This document shows, piece by piece, positions 24,533 through 38,900 of a stretch of 64,000 nucleotides of DNA. The notes under the pieces are model-generated. The model was given only the letters and a program-made list of their open reading frames with translations, was not told the origin of the DNA and did not search any database. The position numbers and the translations under genes are program-made. The stretch is from Panagrolaimus kolymaensis (lineage: Eukaryota; Nematoda; Chromadorea; Rhabditida; Panagrolaimidae). The stretch lies in assembly GCA_028622995.1 (NCBI GenBank), contig JAJQJQ010000020.1, forward strand, positions 868,001 to 932,000, in the 5' to 3' direction. Position 1 is the stretch's first letter; every line of letters starts with the position of its first letter.

Positions 24533-27500
24533 GGCTCTAAAAAACATATTTTCTGAATAAAAGCTTGAACAAATGTGAAAATAAAAAAAACGAATGAACG
24601 AATTCTTAGACGCCGACGTCCACGGAGAAAATATTCACATTTTTATTATCCACATTAACCTCAAAAAAAAAAGAAGAGGGAATTTATAAAATAATGACAT
24701 AATTATGCGTAAATAAAGTAGGAAGTTTGCAAAAAAAAAAAAGGGATAAAACTGGATTGAATGAATGACCATTGGCAAATTTAACAAAAGGGTTTTAAAA
24801 CCGGTGTCACCATTTTGTGGTGCCACATATAATAAAGGCAGTAATATGGTGAAAGTTTGTTCGTATGAATACTTTGATTTTTTGAAAATCAAGCTTGATT
24901 CATTATAATTTATTATAATGGTTATTTTGCCTTAACAAATTGTTTTACCATTTTTTTTAGCTCTCATGTACTTCTTTAGCTTTTTCTTTGAATGCTAAAA
25001 TATTGAAAATGGTAATAATAGTTTATTATTAGCAAGTTACGCTAAGAAACTTCACCCCATAATTTTAGTTTTCCAACATAAAAAAGCAAATTGGAAAAAA
25101 TAACCAAATAAGTACCACCATCATACTGCGCAACAAAGAAAAAAAAATAATATTGGCAAATGACTCGACAGCTGCTTTTATAAAAAAGTTTTTTATTTTG
25201 CCGAGAAAATTATAAATTAAAAAAATAATTGTAAAAAGTGTATTAAAAATTGTTTTTTGGTACTAAAAATAAAGCAAAAAATAATAATACGTATTTCAAT
25301 GAATCAAAGCGGCAAATGAGGGTTTCTCAAAGAAAAAGAAAGAGATTTTAATTTGGATTTAATCAAATCATCATGAAACATGTTTGCTTTTTTTGTAAAT
25401 TAACCATAAAAATCAAAGCAAAAAAATTAATTTTGGTTTTGTTATTTTAGAGCCTTTCATAAACTTGTTTTTCACATTGTCTTTCTTAGGATTTTATTTT
25501 AGGCAAATAAACTTACTTAAGCTATTTTTTTTTTTGGAAAGTAAAATGAATGAAAATAGACCAGTTTAAGGGCCCTTAAAAGATACTACGGTAAAAGGCG
25601 TGTACCAATTTGAAATAGTTTAGCGGATTGAGTTTTGAGGATGCATGAGTCATAACAACAAATAAGAAAAATATGACATAATCAAATCAAATAAAAAATA
25701 ATAAAAAGACTTGAGTTCAAGATAGTTGCAATTTTTTTGTTTGTTAGAAAAAATACTGTTTTTAAATTCAACTTTTAACTTTTATTTAAAGAAAGCGCCA
25801 GATGGAATATTTCCGAGAGTATACTTGGATTTATTTTTAACTTAGTGATCGCCGATATTTGATCCCGATTTACAACAAGCAAAAAACCTCACATAGTCAC
25901 CACATAGAATGAATAGAACATTTTATAATGCCTTTTTAAGCTTATAAAACTCTCTTTCTGTGACAATAAGATTACATCATGAAGAAGAAGAAAAACAGGA
26001 ATAAATCCCAAAAACAAGTAATCAAATTGTTGGTTGCCTCAAACGTAAAAATCACTCCCTTCCATTCAAAGCCAAAAAAAAGCTTTCAACTTATAAAAAT
26101 TTTATTTTCTAAAAACAATAAAATTATGAAAGATTCAAGTCGATAAGTGTCTTAGAGACTGAATGAGAGACGAAGAAAAAAAGAAGATTACATTGTTTTT
26201 TGACCATCAAAAGAAAAAAACGACCAGAATAAATCCACTCAATTTAAGGATTCATCAAAACTTTTTATAAAGTGATTTTTTTCCTACGCAATCAGAAAAA
26301 AATAAGGAAGAAGGAGAATCACCGATCCTTCTTCGTTTTTTCTTTCACAGTTATTGCTTCCCATATTTTTCCATCCAAAAAAATACAAGATTGCTTCTCT
26401 TATTTATTTTTTTGCCGCCGCCGACGTTTTTCTCCGTGATTTCTCCGCCCAAAAACTTCGCTCTTTTTTTTGTTTGATGATTGAGAAAGAAGAAAAGGCA
26501 GATTCTCAAGCAATCAACTTCATTTTCATTTTTTTTCTTCGATCTCAAAAAAAAAATGAATGGACGCCTCTCCTCCTCTTCCTGTATATATTTTCACGGA
26601 TCGTCTCACAAATCGAGCAACAGCCAAGGCTGAACGCTTTTTTTAATTTTATTTTTTTAAACATTTTTTTTGTCCTTCAATTTTTGAATGAAAGAAGTTA
26701 GCCTTGGCAGTTTTACAATAAAATAAAAAGTCGTCTGATTGAAAATAGAAATCAGAACAAGGATGGCGAGGAGGTTGAGGAAGCAAGAAGTGAATATGAG
26801 TGATTCGATTCACTTGGGTGTGACAAGTGTCGAGGCCTTATCCTAATTTTTAAAACTACAAAAAAAGTTTTGTAACGTTAGCCCACAAAAAAATTTAATT
26901 GAATTTTGTGGAAAAAATGTTTACAAAGAAAAAACAATAGAAAATTAAAATTTAATAAATAAAAAAGGATGAACGGGAATACAAAACTTACTGACAAGGT
27001 CAGGGCCATCATAACAGAAAAATGTCAAAATTTACAAAAAAAAGTTTTTTAACATCAAAAATGAAAAAAAAACAGAAATATATATTTGTAGCCTTTAAAT
27101 AAACTTAAAATTTAATGGTAAAGCAAAATAGAAAAATGAAGCAACGAGCTTTTATTAGGTATGTAAATAGCAGTTGTGAATAGTGCAGAAAATAACTTTG
27201 CATTTAATTTATAGTTTTTTAACAGGTGTTTAAAGCTACTCTGATACTTGGAATTATGTTGTTCGTAATGTCAAATGTTAATATATAAAAAATAAATACA
27301 AAAAATAAAGTACAATATTCAGTGAGTTAAAATGTACTGTGTGAAAGATAAAAATTATATCATAAAATAACTGAGATATTTAGTACAATATCAAGCATTT
27401 TTACATTTTTACACATCTTTGGAGACATATTTCTCTTCTGCTAAAATTATAATTGTTGTTACTTTTTTGCTGTTGACAAAAATTGGAAAAGCCCATCGCA

Positions 27501-30152
27501 TCGGGTAAACAAGAGCCTTAGAAACGGCAACTTCCTCTTTCTTTTGGTTGTTAAAATTTATTCTATTTTTCTATAAAAAAAGAAGCAAGAAAATGACACT
27601 ATAAAGCTAAAGTAAAAAAATAATATAATAACTGCAAGCATTTAACAAAAAATTTTTTAAACTTTTAATTTATATTGGTAATAGATATTGTAAGCAAAAT
27701 GGTTTTTTTTTTTATTTTGTTGGAAGTAGTTAATTGGTGTAAGTGAGTGTCCTGCAAAAAATGAGCAGCAACTCGTAAACTTTTTTGTGAGTCATTTGCT
27801 TTCAAAATTATTAAAAATCATTGTTTGTCATTGATAAAACGAATCTGAGATTTTTTTCTTATTATTATTTTTGTGTGTATCGCAACCCATTAATTTTCTG
27901 TAAAGTTTAAAAGCGGCCTATTTATAGCTTTTTTTTAGCTTTCATAAGCCGCCATTATAAAATAACTAACCACTAATTTTAAGAAAGTTTTAATGCATAT
28001 AATTTTATTCAGGCGTTTCACTGTTAACAACAACAAAGAGTAATAAATTTCTTATGTTTAACATTACCGAAAGAAGATTAAATAATCTTTTAAATTTGAT
28101 TCATATGAAAATTTATAGAGCAAAGTGCTTTTTAAATAAGAGAATCACAAAAAAAGGATAGATTTTTATTTCGAAATTAAAAATGTCATTTTTGAGGCTT
28201 ATAAATATAACCCTTTAATTTAAATTATCATTAAAACATTCTAACTACGTTATTTGCACTTCTCCATTAAAAAAAATTTAAGCACAAAAGGAGCACATTT
28301 TGACGATGAAGGGTTTTTTTGCGAGCACATTTGAGAAACAACTTTCTTCAGTTCATGCATACATACGTATAAAAAAAGCTTTTGTCATCCAAGCTTTTTT
28401 TCATTCCTGCACCTATTTTCTTTCATACACAAAAAACAACAATCAATGACTGACTCGACTCTCTTTTGAAATTTTCTCCTCCTTTAAATGAATGTTGTTG
28501 TTATTTTTTTTTAAACTTTTTCATTTTTTTTTGTTTATGTCTCAAATTTAGTTGGTGAAATCGGTTATCCATAAATATGGAAAGAAATTTTATAAAAATT
28601 CTTCTTTTTATTAACCGCGTTTATTAAAAGGTTAAAGTCTCAAAGTTTTAACTATAAATTTATGTTCTAATAAATATCAGACAGAAAGGGTAAAGTATAA
28701 AATATCGAGCAGAGGCTCTAAAAAGTGTAGTTTGAACATGCTTTCATTAACATGATGTTTGGGTTTTTAAAAAAATAAGGAGCAATCACGCTATTTTTTG
28801 CAAAATTTCAGGAATGCAATGAATAAATTTTACCCTTATATTAATTATTATAATTTTTCGACCTAAACCTTTTCACTCAAATCCCACAACAAAGCCCACC
28901 ATAACTTGTTTTGTGACATTAATTGAGATCACTCAAAAAAAAAAAAAACAAAGTAAACCTTTCTTTATTTTTTGTTATTTTTTTGTGTTATTTCATAAAC
29001 ATTCTTTTTTGCTCCAAATAACAAAATAACTAAATCAACATCCGCCAACTTTTCTTTTATGTTTGTTACCGCGTTTATTTCAAAAAGCACTATTTTTTCA
29101 TATCGAATTTTAAGGCTTTTGCATATTTGCTAACCTTTAATTTATGACCGCTTCTATTGAATCACAACCAAATATCGCTGTAAACTTTTTTTCTCTTTTT
29201 TTTATTCAAAAGAATTTCCATGTTTTATAACGGTCAAAGCTTTTTGATTCGTTCACCCATTGAAAATGGTATTTTTTACAATACTTTGATTCGAGAACCA
29301 CCGACAAGAATAAAAAAGGTTTTGAACTTTTTTGCGTGTTCCTTTTTGCTTTTTTTCTTCTTCCGCCTTGTCTACTTTTTTTTAATATTGAAAGAAATTG
29401 GTCATGGTTTGTTTAATTTTGATTGCGCAAATATTGTAATATCATTTCTTTCTTTGACCCTTTTGCCGCGAACAAAGTTATCGATGCTTGCTTATTTCTT
29501 TCTTAGGGAAGCAAAAAAAAAACATGCAAAAAACATGTGCACAAACAAAAAAGAGCAAGCGTGGAAATGAAGAAAAAAAACTCAGGATAGTCATAGTATA
29601 AAGTTTAATAATCCGCATAATCGCTTTATTAAAATCTGTAATTACCAAATGAACTAGTTTTTTTTACGTTTAAACAAAAATGCAAAAATAATCAAGAAGT
29701 CTAAATTTCATATAATCATTTCTATAAAAAGTTTGCCTAAACACTGCTTTGTAAAACTCAAAAAGGTTTTATAGTTTTTATTTTACAAAAAAAAATCGAG
29801 AAAAAAACATCTAAGAATGTTTATGAATCCCCAGTTTTAGCTATAATTACTGTAGCAACTATAAAACCTTTTGAGAATCCATAAAATTTTCCCAAGCCTC
29901 TTTGGTTTACCATTTTTTCATTCAACGCTCTTCTTTTTTAGTTTTGTGGTTTGTTAAAAAATTTATGAAATTGCTTATTGATCCTAGAAATTTTTGAAAT
30001 CTTCTTTCATATCTTTCTTTCGCGTCTTTATTTTCATTATTCAAATTTTTATGTAATCACTTTTTAGACCTTTTTTTGATTCGCGGTTCGGATTTTTTAC
30101 GTAACTAACATTAAATATTTTTTAGAAGCGAAAATAACTGGTAAAGTTACAC
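24533..30152. other. Long region with no recognisable gene
   Basis: About 5.6 kb of AT-rich sequence. Open frames are short and low-complexity; the best (29220-29570) has no family features and sits in T/A-rich runs. Between them I see poly-A/T tracts, a 14-base palindrome at 24888-24901 and an inverted repeat at 29757-29875, listed separately. It may hold regulatory DNA or non-coding RNA that cannot be recognised by eye. Confidence 0.45.
29757..29875. repeat. Inverted repeat, arms of 19-20 bases
   Basis: The left arm 29757-29776 reads CTCAAAAAGGTTTTATAGTT and the right arm 29857-29875 reads AACTATAAAACCTTTTGAG, its inverse apart from one A. The spacer is 80 bases. It could fold as a hairpin or be the remains of a small inverted-repeat element. 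No flanking direct repeat is apparent, so I do not call a transposon. Confidence 0.6.
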
Positions 30153-31762
30153 ATGGCTACGACAAGTGCATCAAACAACCATTCAACACCAAAAAGAAGT
30201 CCTTCATCACATTCAACATCAAGTATGCCAAGCGATGATCCAGATCAATTTCAACCTATTGACTATTCTCCTGGAATACAACCTTCTGATCCAGAACTTC
30301 GAGCAGCTATAGAAGATCAAGTTCAACATGAAATTGCCCTTCAAGAAGCTGGCACAGGTTCAAGATGGTTGTAAGCGCTTTTTTCTTTTTTTCTTTGGTT
30401 GATTTCAAAAATGTTTTAGAAGTTGGATAGGATGGGATCGATTCAATGCTGAAAGATTGATAAAAGCTGAAGGAGCTTTACTTAGTAGAGTTGGCTCAAA
30501 AATTTTATCACGTTTAATACCTGTGAAACTCTGGAATTCAAGTATTTACACAATTTCAACCAAAGCTGAAAGTGTTCCTGATTCAAAGGTTCCATTTGTT
30601 CTTTTACATGGTTTTGGTGCCGGTGTTGGAATTTGGTCCGCAAATTTAGATGCTTTAGCTTCTCAACGACCTGTTCATGCAATTGATTTACTTGGATTTG
30701 GACGATCTTCTCGACCACCGTTCAACGAAGATGCAACTTTAGCTGAGCTTGAATATGTTCAATCTATTGAAGATTGGAGAAAAGCAATGAATATTGATCG
30801 AATGGTTCTTGTTGGTCATTCATTTGGCGGTTACTTAGCTTCATCATATGCTCTTGAACATCCTTCACGAGTTCGTCACTTAATACTTGTCGATCCTTGG
30901 GGATATCCTGATAAGCCACAAAATGCTGATACACAAGTGAGTGTAGAATTAATTATATATGGATAACTATTAACGGATTTTTAGATGAAAATGCCAATCT
31001 GGGTTCGAGCTGTTGGAAGAATTGCTGCATATTTTAATCCTTTTAGTGCATTAAGAGTTGCTGGGCCTTACGGTAAGACCTTACGATGCTAAAAATGTGA
31101 AAAAAAATTTCTAAAGTCGCCACCTTCTAAAATGATTATTAAATAACTGATGGTTTACTTTTCACTTTTGAAAAAATTTACCAAGCCATTTGATCTTTTT
31201 TTTTCATTGTATAACTCACTATTCATTCTCATCACATTTTTCTTTTCAGGGATAGCTGCAATACGTAAAATGCGTCCGGATTTGGGAATCCGTTACAACA
31301 TAACATCAGATCCAGATGCTATTTATGAATACATTTATCAAATAAATGCTCGAAAACCAACTGGTGAACTTGCTTTCAAAAGTATGACTAAAAACTTTGC
31401 ATGGGCTCGAAGACCAATGCTTTTACGGTAAGCCTTTTTTACATATCATAAATTACAGATCGTAATATTTTAGAATAGGAAATCTTGATTCTCGAGTACC
31501 TGTAACATTCATTTATGGGAAGCGATCATGGATTGACGCAAATTCTGGGTTTGAAGTTCAGAATCAACGACCTGATTGTTATGTTGCTGTTGAAACTATC
31601 CCATCTGCAGGTCATCATGTTTACGCTGATAATCATGAAGCTTTCAATTTGTCTATGAGGGAAATATCTCAAAAGATTGATGCTGAAAAGGATATGGCTC
31701 AACCAAAACATGCTGATAATGGTGATGCTGAAAATCAGAACGATGAAAATTCAAATGAGTAA
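30153..31762 (+). CDS. ABHD4/ABHD5 (CGI-58)-type alpha/beta hydrolase
   Basis: Five exons: 30153-30370, 30420-30936, 30985-31072, 31250-31427 and 31474-31762; 429 residues, all GT-AG. A disordered Ser/Pro-rich N-terminus of about 70 residues is followed by [17 protein letters not shown], resembling the Trp-rich lipid-droplet region of CGI-58. The hydrolase fold starts at [20 protein letters not shown] and includes [15 protein letters not shown], the nucleophile elbow [34 protein letters not shown] and the late His motif GHHVYAD. ABHD5 proteins activate adipose triglyceride lipase and carry Asn in place of the nucleophile Ser; here Ser is present, as in ABHD4, an N-acyl phospholipid lipase. 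The protein is therefore probably an active enzyme in lipid metabolism, although a worm ABHD5 role cannot be excluded. The C-terminus is an acidic Asn/Asp/Glu tail. Polyadenylation signals AATAAA occur at about 31794 and 31840. Confidence 0.92.
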
Positions 31763-34700
31763 AATTGATTATTTCTTGTCCTCTATTTTAATTAAATAAA
31801 GGAAGATTTTGTATATACTGTAAAACCTATTTAGTTGATGAATAAAAATTTTATTAATTGCTTTTCATGTTTTGTTTCGATAAGATAATTGTTTGCTAAT
31901 ATGCATTCTCTTCCTATAATTCTCTATTTTTTGCTTGATTTTAACTCGCCAATAGTGTTACTAATTTTATTGTGAAATACCAACCTCTTTAATGAATTTA
32001 AAATTTACGATTAATGTTGCTAAAAATGCTCGGTTTCTATTTAGAAACGTTGGTCAACTTTAGAATAATGGCATGAAAGCCGTCCCTAGGTTGAGGTTCC
32101 GTGGAGCAATGGAAATGATGAATTATTTAAAACAGATTTAGTTGTTTATTAGCGAATGCTTTATTTGCAGATTTTTTTGTTGCGTTGTCTAACACATTTT
32201 ACATTCTCATTGACGAAGAAAAAAACGCTTTTTGTAATACATAGCTATAATCATTTATTAATCGCGATGGCTAAACTATAACTCATCCATGACATACGAT
32301 TATGAGAGATATTCATTCTTCTTTTAAACTCTTTAAATTTTGGATGACTAAGAAATTCATAAGCTGAGAGATTTTGTATTTTTCGTAGAAGATACAAGGA
32401 AGTTCTCTTTTTCTCGCATTTCCTAATATTCTCCTTGCACCTCCACTTTGAAAGTAGGACTTCGCCCTCGTGGTTGCCCTCATTTTATTTACTTCTCAAG
32501 GCCACATTTTTTTTTTGAATCAAACATTAAATGACCGCCATTTTTTTGGTTCACAGCCAAGAAAATCTTTTTTTCGCTTTCAGTCATTTTTCGAGAAATA
32601 AAATGTCTGAAATAGCTGTGGTGGTGGTAGAAAAAAAAAGTAGCCGCTGAAGGGAAAAAATGCAAGCACTGAGACAACACTGCTTCGTATATTTGGATTT
32701 AAAAAAAAAGAAAGAAAAGCGTTCATTTTTTTTCAGTTTGAAGCCGCAATTCAAAAAGACCTCAAAGTACTTCGCACTATATTTTTTTTGTTTCTTCCTC
32801 GTCTCTCTTGATGCGTGTTTTTTCTTCTTCAACACTACCACCACCCACAAAACAGACAACCGACTATGACTACGTCGACATAAACTCAACCAGATTACGA
32901 ATAAAGCTAGACAAGAACAAAAAAAGTGCGCGAGAAAATTTTTTTTAAACAAAAGCACAAAAAAGAATAAAAGACAATCATACAAAAAAGTGATGGTAGT
33001 GGACATTGGTCAGAGTCAGTTAGTTTAGTTTCGCGTGGCAGTTAATTCATTCATATAAATGAATACCACCACACTAATTTTTTTTCCGTCTTTATTTGCC
33101 CAGTCAAAATATGCGACAACTTTTATTGTGAACGAAAACAAAAAAATTATTATAAAACATGTGACATCGAAGCAACAACGCATACAAAAATTATATAAAC
33201 ACATCAACAAACAAACAAAATAAGCGGGAAATAATTTTATGTCCTCACTTTAATGTTTTTTGATCAAAATTATTGTTGAAGAGCAGTCAGTAAAACAGTA
33301 GAAAATAATATTATTTTAAATGCAAAAACAATATTGCTAAATCTAGAAAAAATAATAATACGAAGCTCAAAAATTTGTGCTACTTTTAATCCTTGCACAC
33401 AACGAATTTTTACTCTAACAAATATATTAGATTTAGCAGGTTTAATTACCGCGGCATTTTTTTAAAATGTGTAATCACAAATTGTTGCACACAAAATTTT
33501 AAATTCTGCAAAGAAACCTCAACGACAGGAGAGGATATACTTCAAGCAAATATGATTTTGGAGACTCAGAAACTCCACCAAAAACTGTAACACTTGTAAA
33601 GCTTCGTGATTGGTGAATGTTTTCTTATTGTATGTATTTTCGTGAATATTCAATTCTGTGTTTAGATATTACATTTTTAAATGAACAATATTAAGAGATA
33701 CTTTAAATAAGCCGATTCATTTTCAGTGGTTTTTTATTTCTCTTTGCTTGCTTCATGATTGTTTATGGCTAACACAACAAAGGATTAAATGAATATTTTT
33801 TAGCACATCAAACATTTTTTCTTTCTTCTTTCATGAACCGTTCCCCTCAAGCATTTTCTTTTTTCTTCCCTCTTTTTCTCTTCATTTTTGATCCATTTCA
33901 ACTCGTCGCCAACGCTTATCCGATCATCGAACTGCTCCTTTCCTTCATCATTCTTTCTTTCATTCTGTCGTTCGACCTAACCAACCAGCTTTTTTCGAGC
34001 AGCACATCACAACAGCAGCAACGCCATTCAAAGAAGAAAAAAAAGTGGAAACGAAACATTGAAGAAAAAACTGAAGGAAAATAACTACTACTACACTGCC
34101 GAACATTCTTTCGACTATACACTAATGTTGTTCATCTTTGCTCAATAGTTATTGGAAAAGAGGACAAACTTTATAGTTTTTAAATTGAAAAAAGAAATTT
34201 TTTATATTACCGACAAACTTGAGAAAGAATGAAAGAAAAAAAAAGTTTGTCCACCAAAAAATGTAATGTAATGTCAAAGGAAGAAAAGAAGAAGAAGAAC
34301 CAGCTGTAAACCGGCTGACTGACTTTTTTTTTCTACCTTCTTTCGTGTTGATGCTTTTTTTTCTTCATTATAAGGATGCACTCGTATGCGGAGTGGACCG
34401 ATGGATGTATGTGTACAAGACGCACTACAGCCACTATCCTCCATCATTGCACAAAAAAAAAAAACACACACATACATACTCACTAATTTCTTTTCTACTC
34501 TCTTTATTTCTTTTTCTCTTTCTATATTGATTTTGAGTGCGCTTCTCGTGTTTTTGGTGGAGCAAAAGAAAATGTGAGCGTTTGTCCGCCATTGGGAAAG
34601 AAAATGTATACTTTTCGTTTTTCTCTTTTTTCTTTCTTTTTTTTTTGCATCATGCGTTAGTCGTTTTTCTTGCTCGAAGTACTCCTCGATGTTTGAAGCT

Positions 34701-35933
34701 TTTGTCTCTCTTTCTCTTTGTGTCGTATTTATCCTCCTTTCTCATTTAACGATATAAAAATCAGCTGATTATATACGTTCAAGTATATTATATATATTAC
34801 TGTTAAATTATACCCTTAATATAATTAAGTTTAAAAGAGTTTTAAATGAATGAAAAGACTTCTAAAAATTTTCAGTTTAAAAAAAAGAGCGTGGAAGAGG
34901 AAAAAAAGTGTGACTCGTGAAAAAAAGTGGCAGTTCGTGAACTCTGATCGTTAGGGTTTTTAAATGCGCAAATGATTGCTTTTATGAATTGGGTTTGATT
35001 TAAAAAATATTATGGGAATGCTTGACTTGCCTTTCTATTAAGCTTTTGAAGATTTATGTAATTCTTGTGTGGTTTTTTTTGTGTGTCCCATGATAAGAGC
35101 ATTTATCTCTATTAATTATTTTAAAAAAAAGTGAATAAAGATTTGAAAAAAAGAGGTGATCGGCGATCGATCAGGGTGTTACGTGCAACGATGTCGTTGT
35201 TGTACTCCGGGTGGCGCAGATTCACAAAAAAAAAATATAGGGAGAAGGAATATCAGCCTATGCGCGGCGGCGGCAGTAGCGCTCTTGCTTTAGTCTCTTT
35301 CTCCTTTCATCCAACCGAATATGTCTTCTTTGCTTTTTTGAAAATTAATAGGGTAAATGGGGTTATCCTTGCGTAATATCTTGATTCATGTCGAATTTTG
35401 ATGAATGAGTTGAGAAGGGCTTTGTTTTTGGGTTTGAGGAAAATAGGGCTTATCAAAGGGATAAAAAAAAGTTTGGATTGGAATGTCAAGAATGTATGTA
35501 AAAAATAATTTCTTTTTTGATTGATAAAGTTCTGATTTGTTATTGACCTTTAAGAAGGCATAGTTGATCTTTTTAAAGGTCTAAGCATGTTTTTGTTAGT
35601 AGCAATGGAGCCAATGTTGAATAATTTCATGAGTTGGCACTGAGCCAAACTGCTTTTACTGATTCATATTTTGGTTTAACTAATCGTAAATAATCATTCA
35701 ATAATTGTGAACCTTCGCTATCGATACCACAGATGGTTATCATCGAGATTTATTATTACAGAAAAAAATCATTTTTCATTTCCTATTATTCCTTACCTTA
35801 TTTTGGATTGAATCAGATCAGAAAATAATGTTTCAATTTTTTTATTGATTCATTTTTTTCTTCCTTGTCTCTCTTTTATCGATTATCAATAATTTTTTAT
35901 TTTATCTTACTTTTTTGTTTGTTTCAGTTCACA
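31763..35933. other. Region with no recognisable gene upstream of the zinc-finger gene
   Basis: About 4.2 kb of AT-rich DNA. Its first 90 bases are the 3' end of the ABHD gene. The remaining open frames (for example 32584-33006, 33833-34084, 35131-35376) are made of T/A- or CT-rich runs, overlap on both strands and lack splice or domain support. The last part, ending in a TTTCAG acceptor at 35922-35927, probably includes the promoter and a 5' untranslated exon of the gene starting at 35934. Confidence 0.45.
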
Positions 35934-38900
35934 ATGTCCGATGATACGGACAATATAGCTTCTTTAAGAAGATCAAAGCGAAATAAATTTCATCTTGATG
36001 TAGCTGCCATTCATCATGGTCGAAGTCGTTCCCCAGCTATTCAACAACAACAACAACAACCGTTACTCATAATTCAACCTGGCCCATCGTCAGCTATTAT
36101 TAAAGCATCACCAAGAGATTCGCCTATTGTATTTCCCGAAGAAGAAGTCATCATTCCATCAAATGATGATGCTTCTTCTTCAATGATATTAATGCCTAAA
36201 AAAATTACACCCAAAAAAGCAACATTTGTTTCACGCGAAGAAACAACAACACCAGAAAGTTTAGGAAAACGAAAGCGTAAAGCCGCAGTTTTCGATGATT
36301 TTAGTTATTCCATTGATTCTGAAGATGATACTGAACATGTTGCTGCAGTAGGAATTGAATATGTTACTGAAACATCATCTACTGGGATTAAGGTTTGTTG
36401 TCATCGAAGAGTATGAAGAGGGACTTCAAAATTAAAAGGATTTATTACTTTTATAGTCGGAGAGTGATTTCTCTTGTCCTCGATGCCCCGCACAATTTGA
36501 TACCCGCGTTGGCCTAACAAATCATTTAAAGCTTCATGGAGCTAATAAAACATTCCCATGCCATTCCTGTGATTTTTCATGCACAAATCGAAAAACTATG
36601 AGACAACATCGAAAAGTTCATGGACAAATAGTTCCTGCAAGAAAAAAGAAATCAATGGAATCTAAGGTATGTATTTTTGAACTAAAAATTTACGTCTAGC
36701 AAAACGATAATTTATTTTCGAGAATCTCTGTGTGAAAGTTATTTATCATTAATTTACGCCCATTATTTTTAGAAGCCATCACCTTTCAATGTGGATAATA
36801 TTTTTGGTAGCGATGGTAAAAAACCTAAGCGTTCATTTCCATGCCCATGGTGCCCATTCAAAACTCATACCTTTGCTCGTTTAGTCCCTCATAAACTTGG
36901 CCATTTTCGTGCACATGGTTATCAATGTCCAAACTGTACGTTTAGGTAAGCACCATTTTTTATGCCAATCAAAAAACCATTCTTCTTTTATTCAAACACA
37001 AAAAAACGGTGAACATCTTTGACATTTTTTATTTTCAGTTTTTTTTACTTTTGTTGCGGGAAAAAAAGGTAAAGCCTTCGTTCGTTTTTTCTGATAAAAA
37101 ACAGCAGGTTAAAACAATGAACAACTTGTGACGAAATTTTACTTGCTTATAAGAATTACAACGTGTATTTTTCTAATTATTTTTACCCGTGTAAAAATTT
37201 CTTTAAAAAATCTGGTGTAGCTTTGAGTTAAGTCTTTAACGAACGATTAAAAAAATATGAGTCACAAAATGACGACGACTTCATTTTTTGTTGTTGTGGG
37301 AAAGGCCGTTGGTTGCTACTCATGAATGTAGGGTGTTAGTTTTATTTCTTTATTAATTTTTTTTTTCTTTGAAAGAGATTAAAATTGTAATTTTAGGAAT
37401 TCACCAAAAGGAAAGAAGTTTTAAAAAAAAGTGAGGGTGTTTAAAAAAACATATGTATAATTTTATGGATGCACTTTGAACTTTGGAGGCGGTGAATTTT
37501 AGAGCTTTAAATATGAGGGGAAAAGGGAAAGGAAATGGCATGCTTTTTAAAAGTTCAAAAGGTAAAGAAGGCGGCTATGCGACAATCATAAATTGATGTA
37601 GGCAATAAAATATTAATTTATTGAAAAGTAATAATAAAACTAAAAAATGAGAAGTTGCTTTCATGGCCAAAATATATATATGATACGTAAAAGGTACTCC
37701 TAAAAGGTGAAATCCGTAAACATTTATATTTGATAAATATTAGAATGTTGATACCTAAGCCATGTGGAAAAAAGAAATCTTTAACTACAAAAAATTCTTG
37801 TATTTTGCATTTTTAATTTTTATAGTTATTTATTTCTCTTCCCTTTTAGAGCTGAATCTCAATCATATCTTAAAACTCATCTTGCTTTACATGGAAAACA
37901 AGCTTTAGAGCTTTGGCCACCAGTATACATGACTACCGTATCACCCGATCTTCCATCAATTCCAATAAAAATTATTCGAAAATCTTTTCATCCTGAACGT
38001 CCACTCTTAATTTGTAATGATTGTGATTTTGAAACCCGTTTGAGACTTCGATTTGAACGTCATTGTCGCAAAAAGCATTCAAAGAAAAATTTAAAAAAGA
38101 AAAATCGACGCATAAAAGTTTGTTTTCTTTTTCTCGTTCTTCTTCCTTGTTTTTTTTCCATGAAAAAAAAAGTTTGGATTGTGTCTGCTTCAAACGAACG
38201 CAATTTATTTTTTACGAAGAACAATCAAAAAAATAAACAAAACACAAAAATTATAATGGATACTTTTTTTTTCAGCAAAGATCAGAAATAGTTGAACTTT
38301 TGCCTAAAAAAATTCAACTTAAATGTGTTATACATCGAACATGCCCATATTGTGGAAAAAAGTGTGGAAGTGAAGGCCATTATCGAGTTCATTATGCTTT
38401 AAGACATTTTACAAATCAACGTCAAAATCGGCCAAATTGCATAGCAATGGTTAATGAGTTAATTGGAAAATCAGAATTGTATGTTTTTCTTTGGATACTT
38501 TTTTTTACCAAAAACAAAAAAAATCCACATCGGTTTCTTCTTTTTTACTATGTTAAAAATTCAATAAATAATTTCAGTTTGGATTCAATTTATGCTGATA
38601 ACAAAGATCCACAAGAATTTATTGGTCATGTTGCAGCTTTAGGGCCTCAAAGTATGATTGGAGAATTAATTGCTGGTTTAGCCATTTTTAATTGCGCTGA
38701 ATGCCCATATAAAACAAATAACAAAGCTAAAATTACTAGTCATGAATTAAAACATCAACTTAAAGCTGAATTACAGGTATGCTATTTTTGTTGACCGGAA
38801 ATTAATGTACTGAATTTCTAAGATAAATTGCAAAATTGTGTCTTTCTAAAAATCTATTGCTATCTTTTAATAAATAATTAACCATTGCTAAAATTTAAAT

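Noticed and set aside
24888..24901. 14-base palindrome AATCAAGCTTGATT
   Set aside because: Perfect palindromes of this length are expected occasionally by chance in AT-rich DNA of this size; no neighbouring feature supports a role.
29220..29570. Open frame of 116 codons in the gene-free region
   Set aside because: Phe-rich low-complexity, no splice partners and no family features.
35131..35376. Lys/Arg-rich short open frame
   Set aside because: Begins in an A-rich tract, has no supporting splice sites and no recognisable family.
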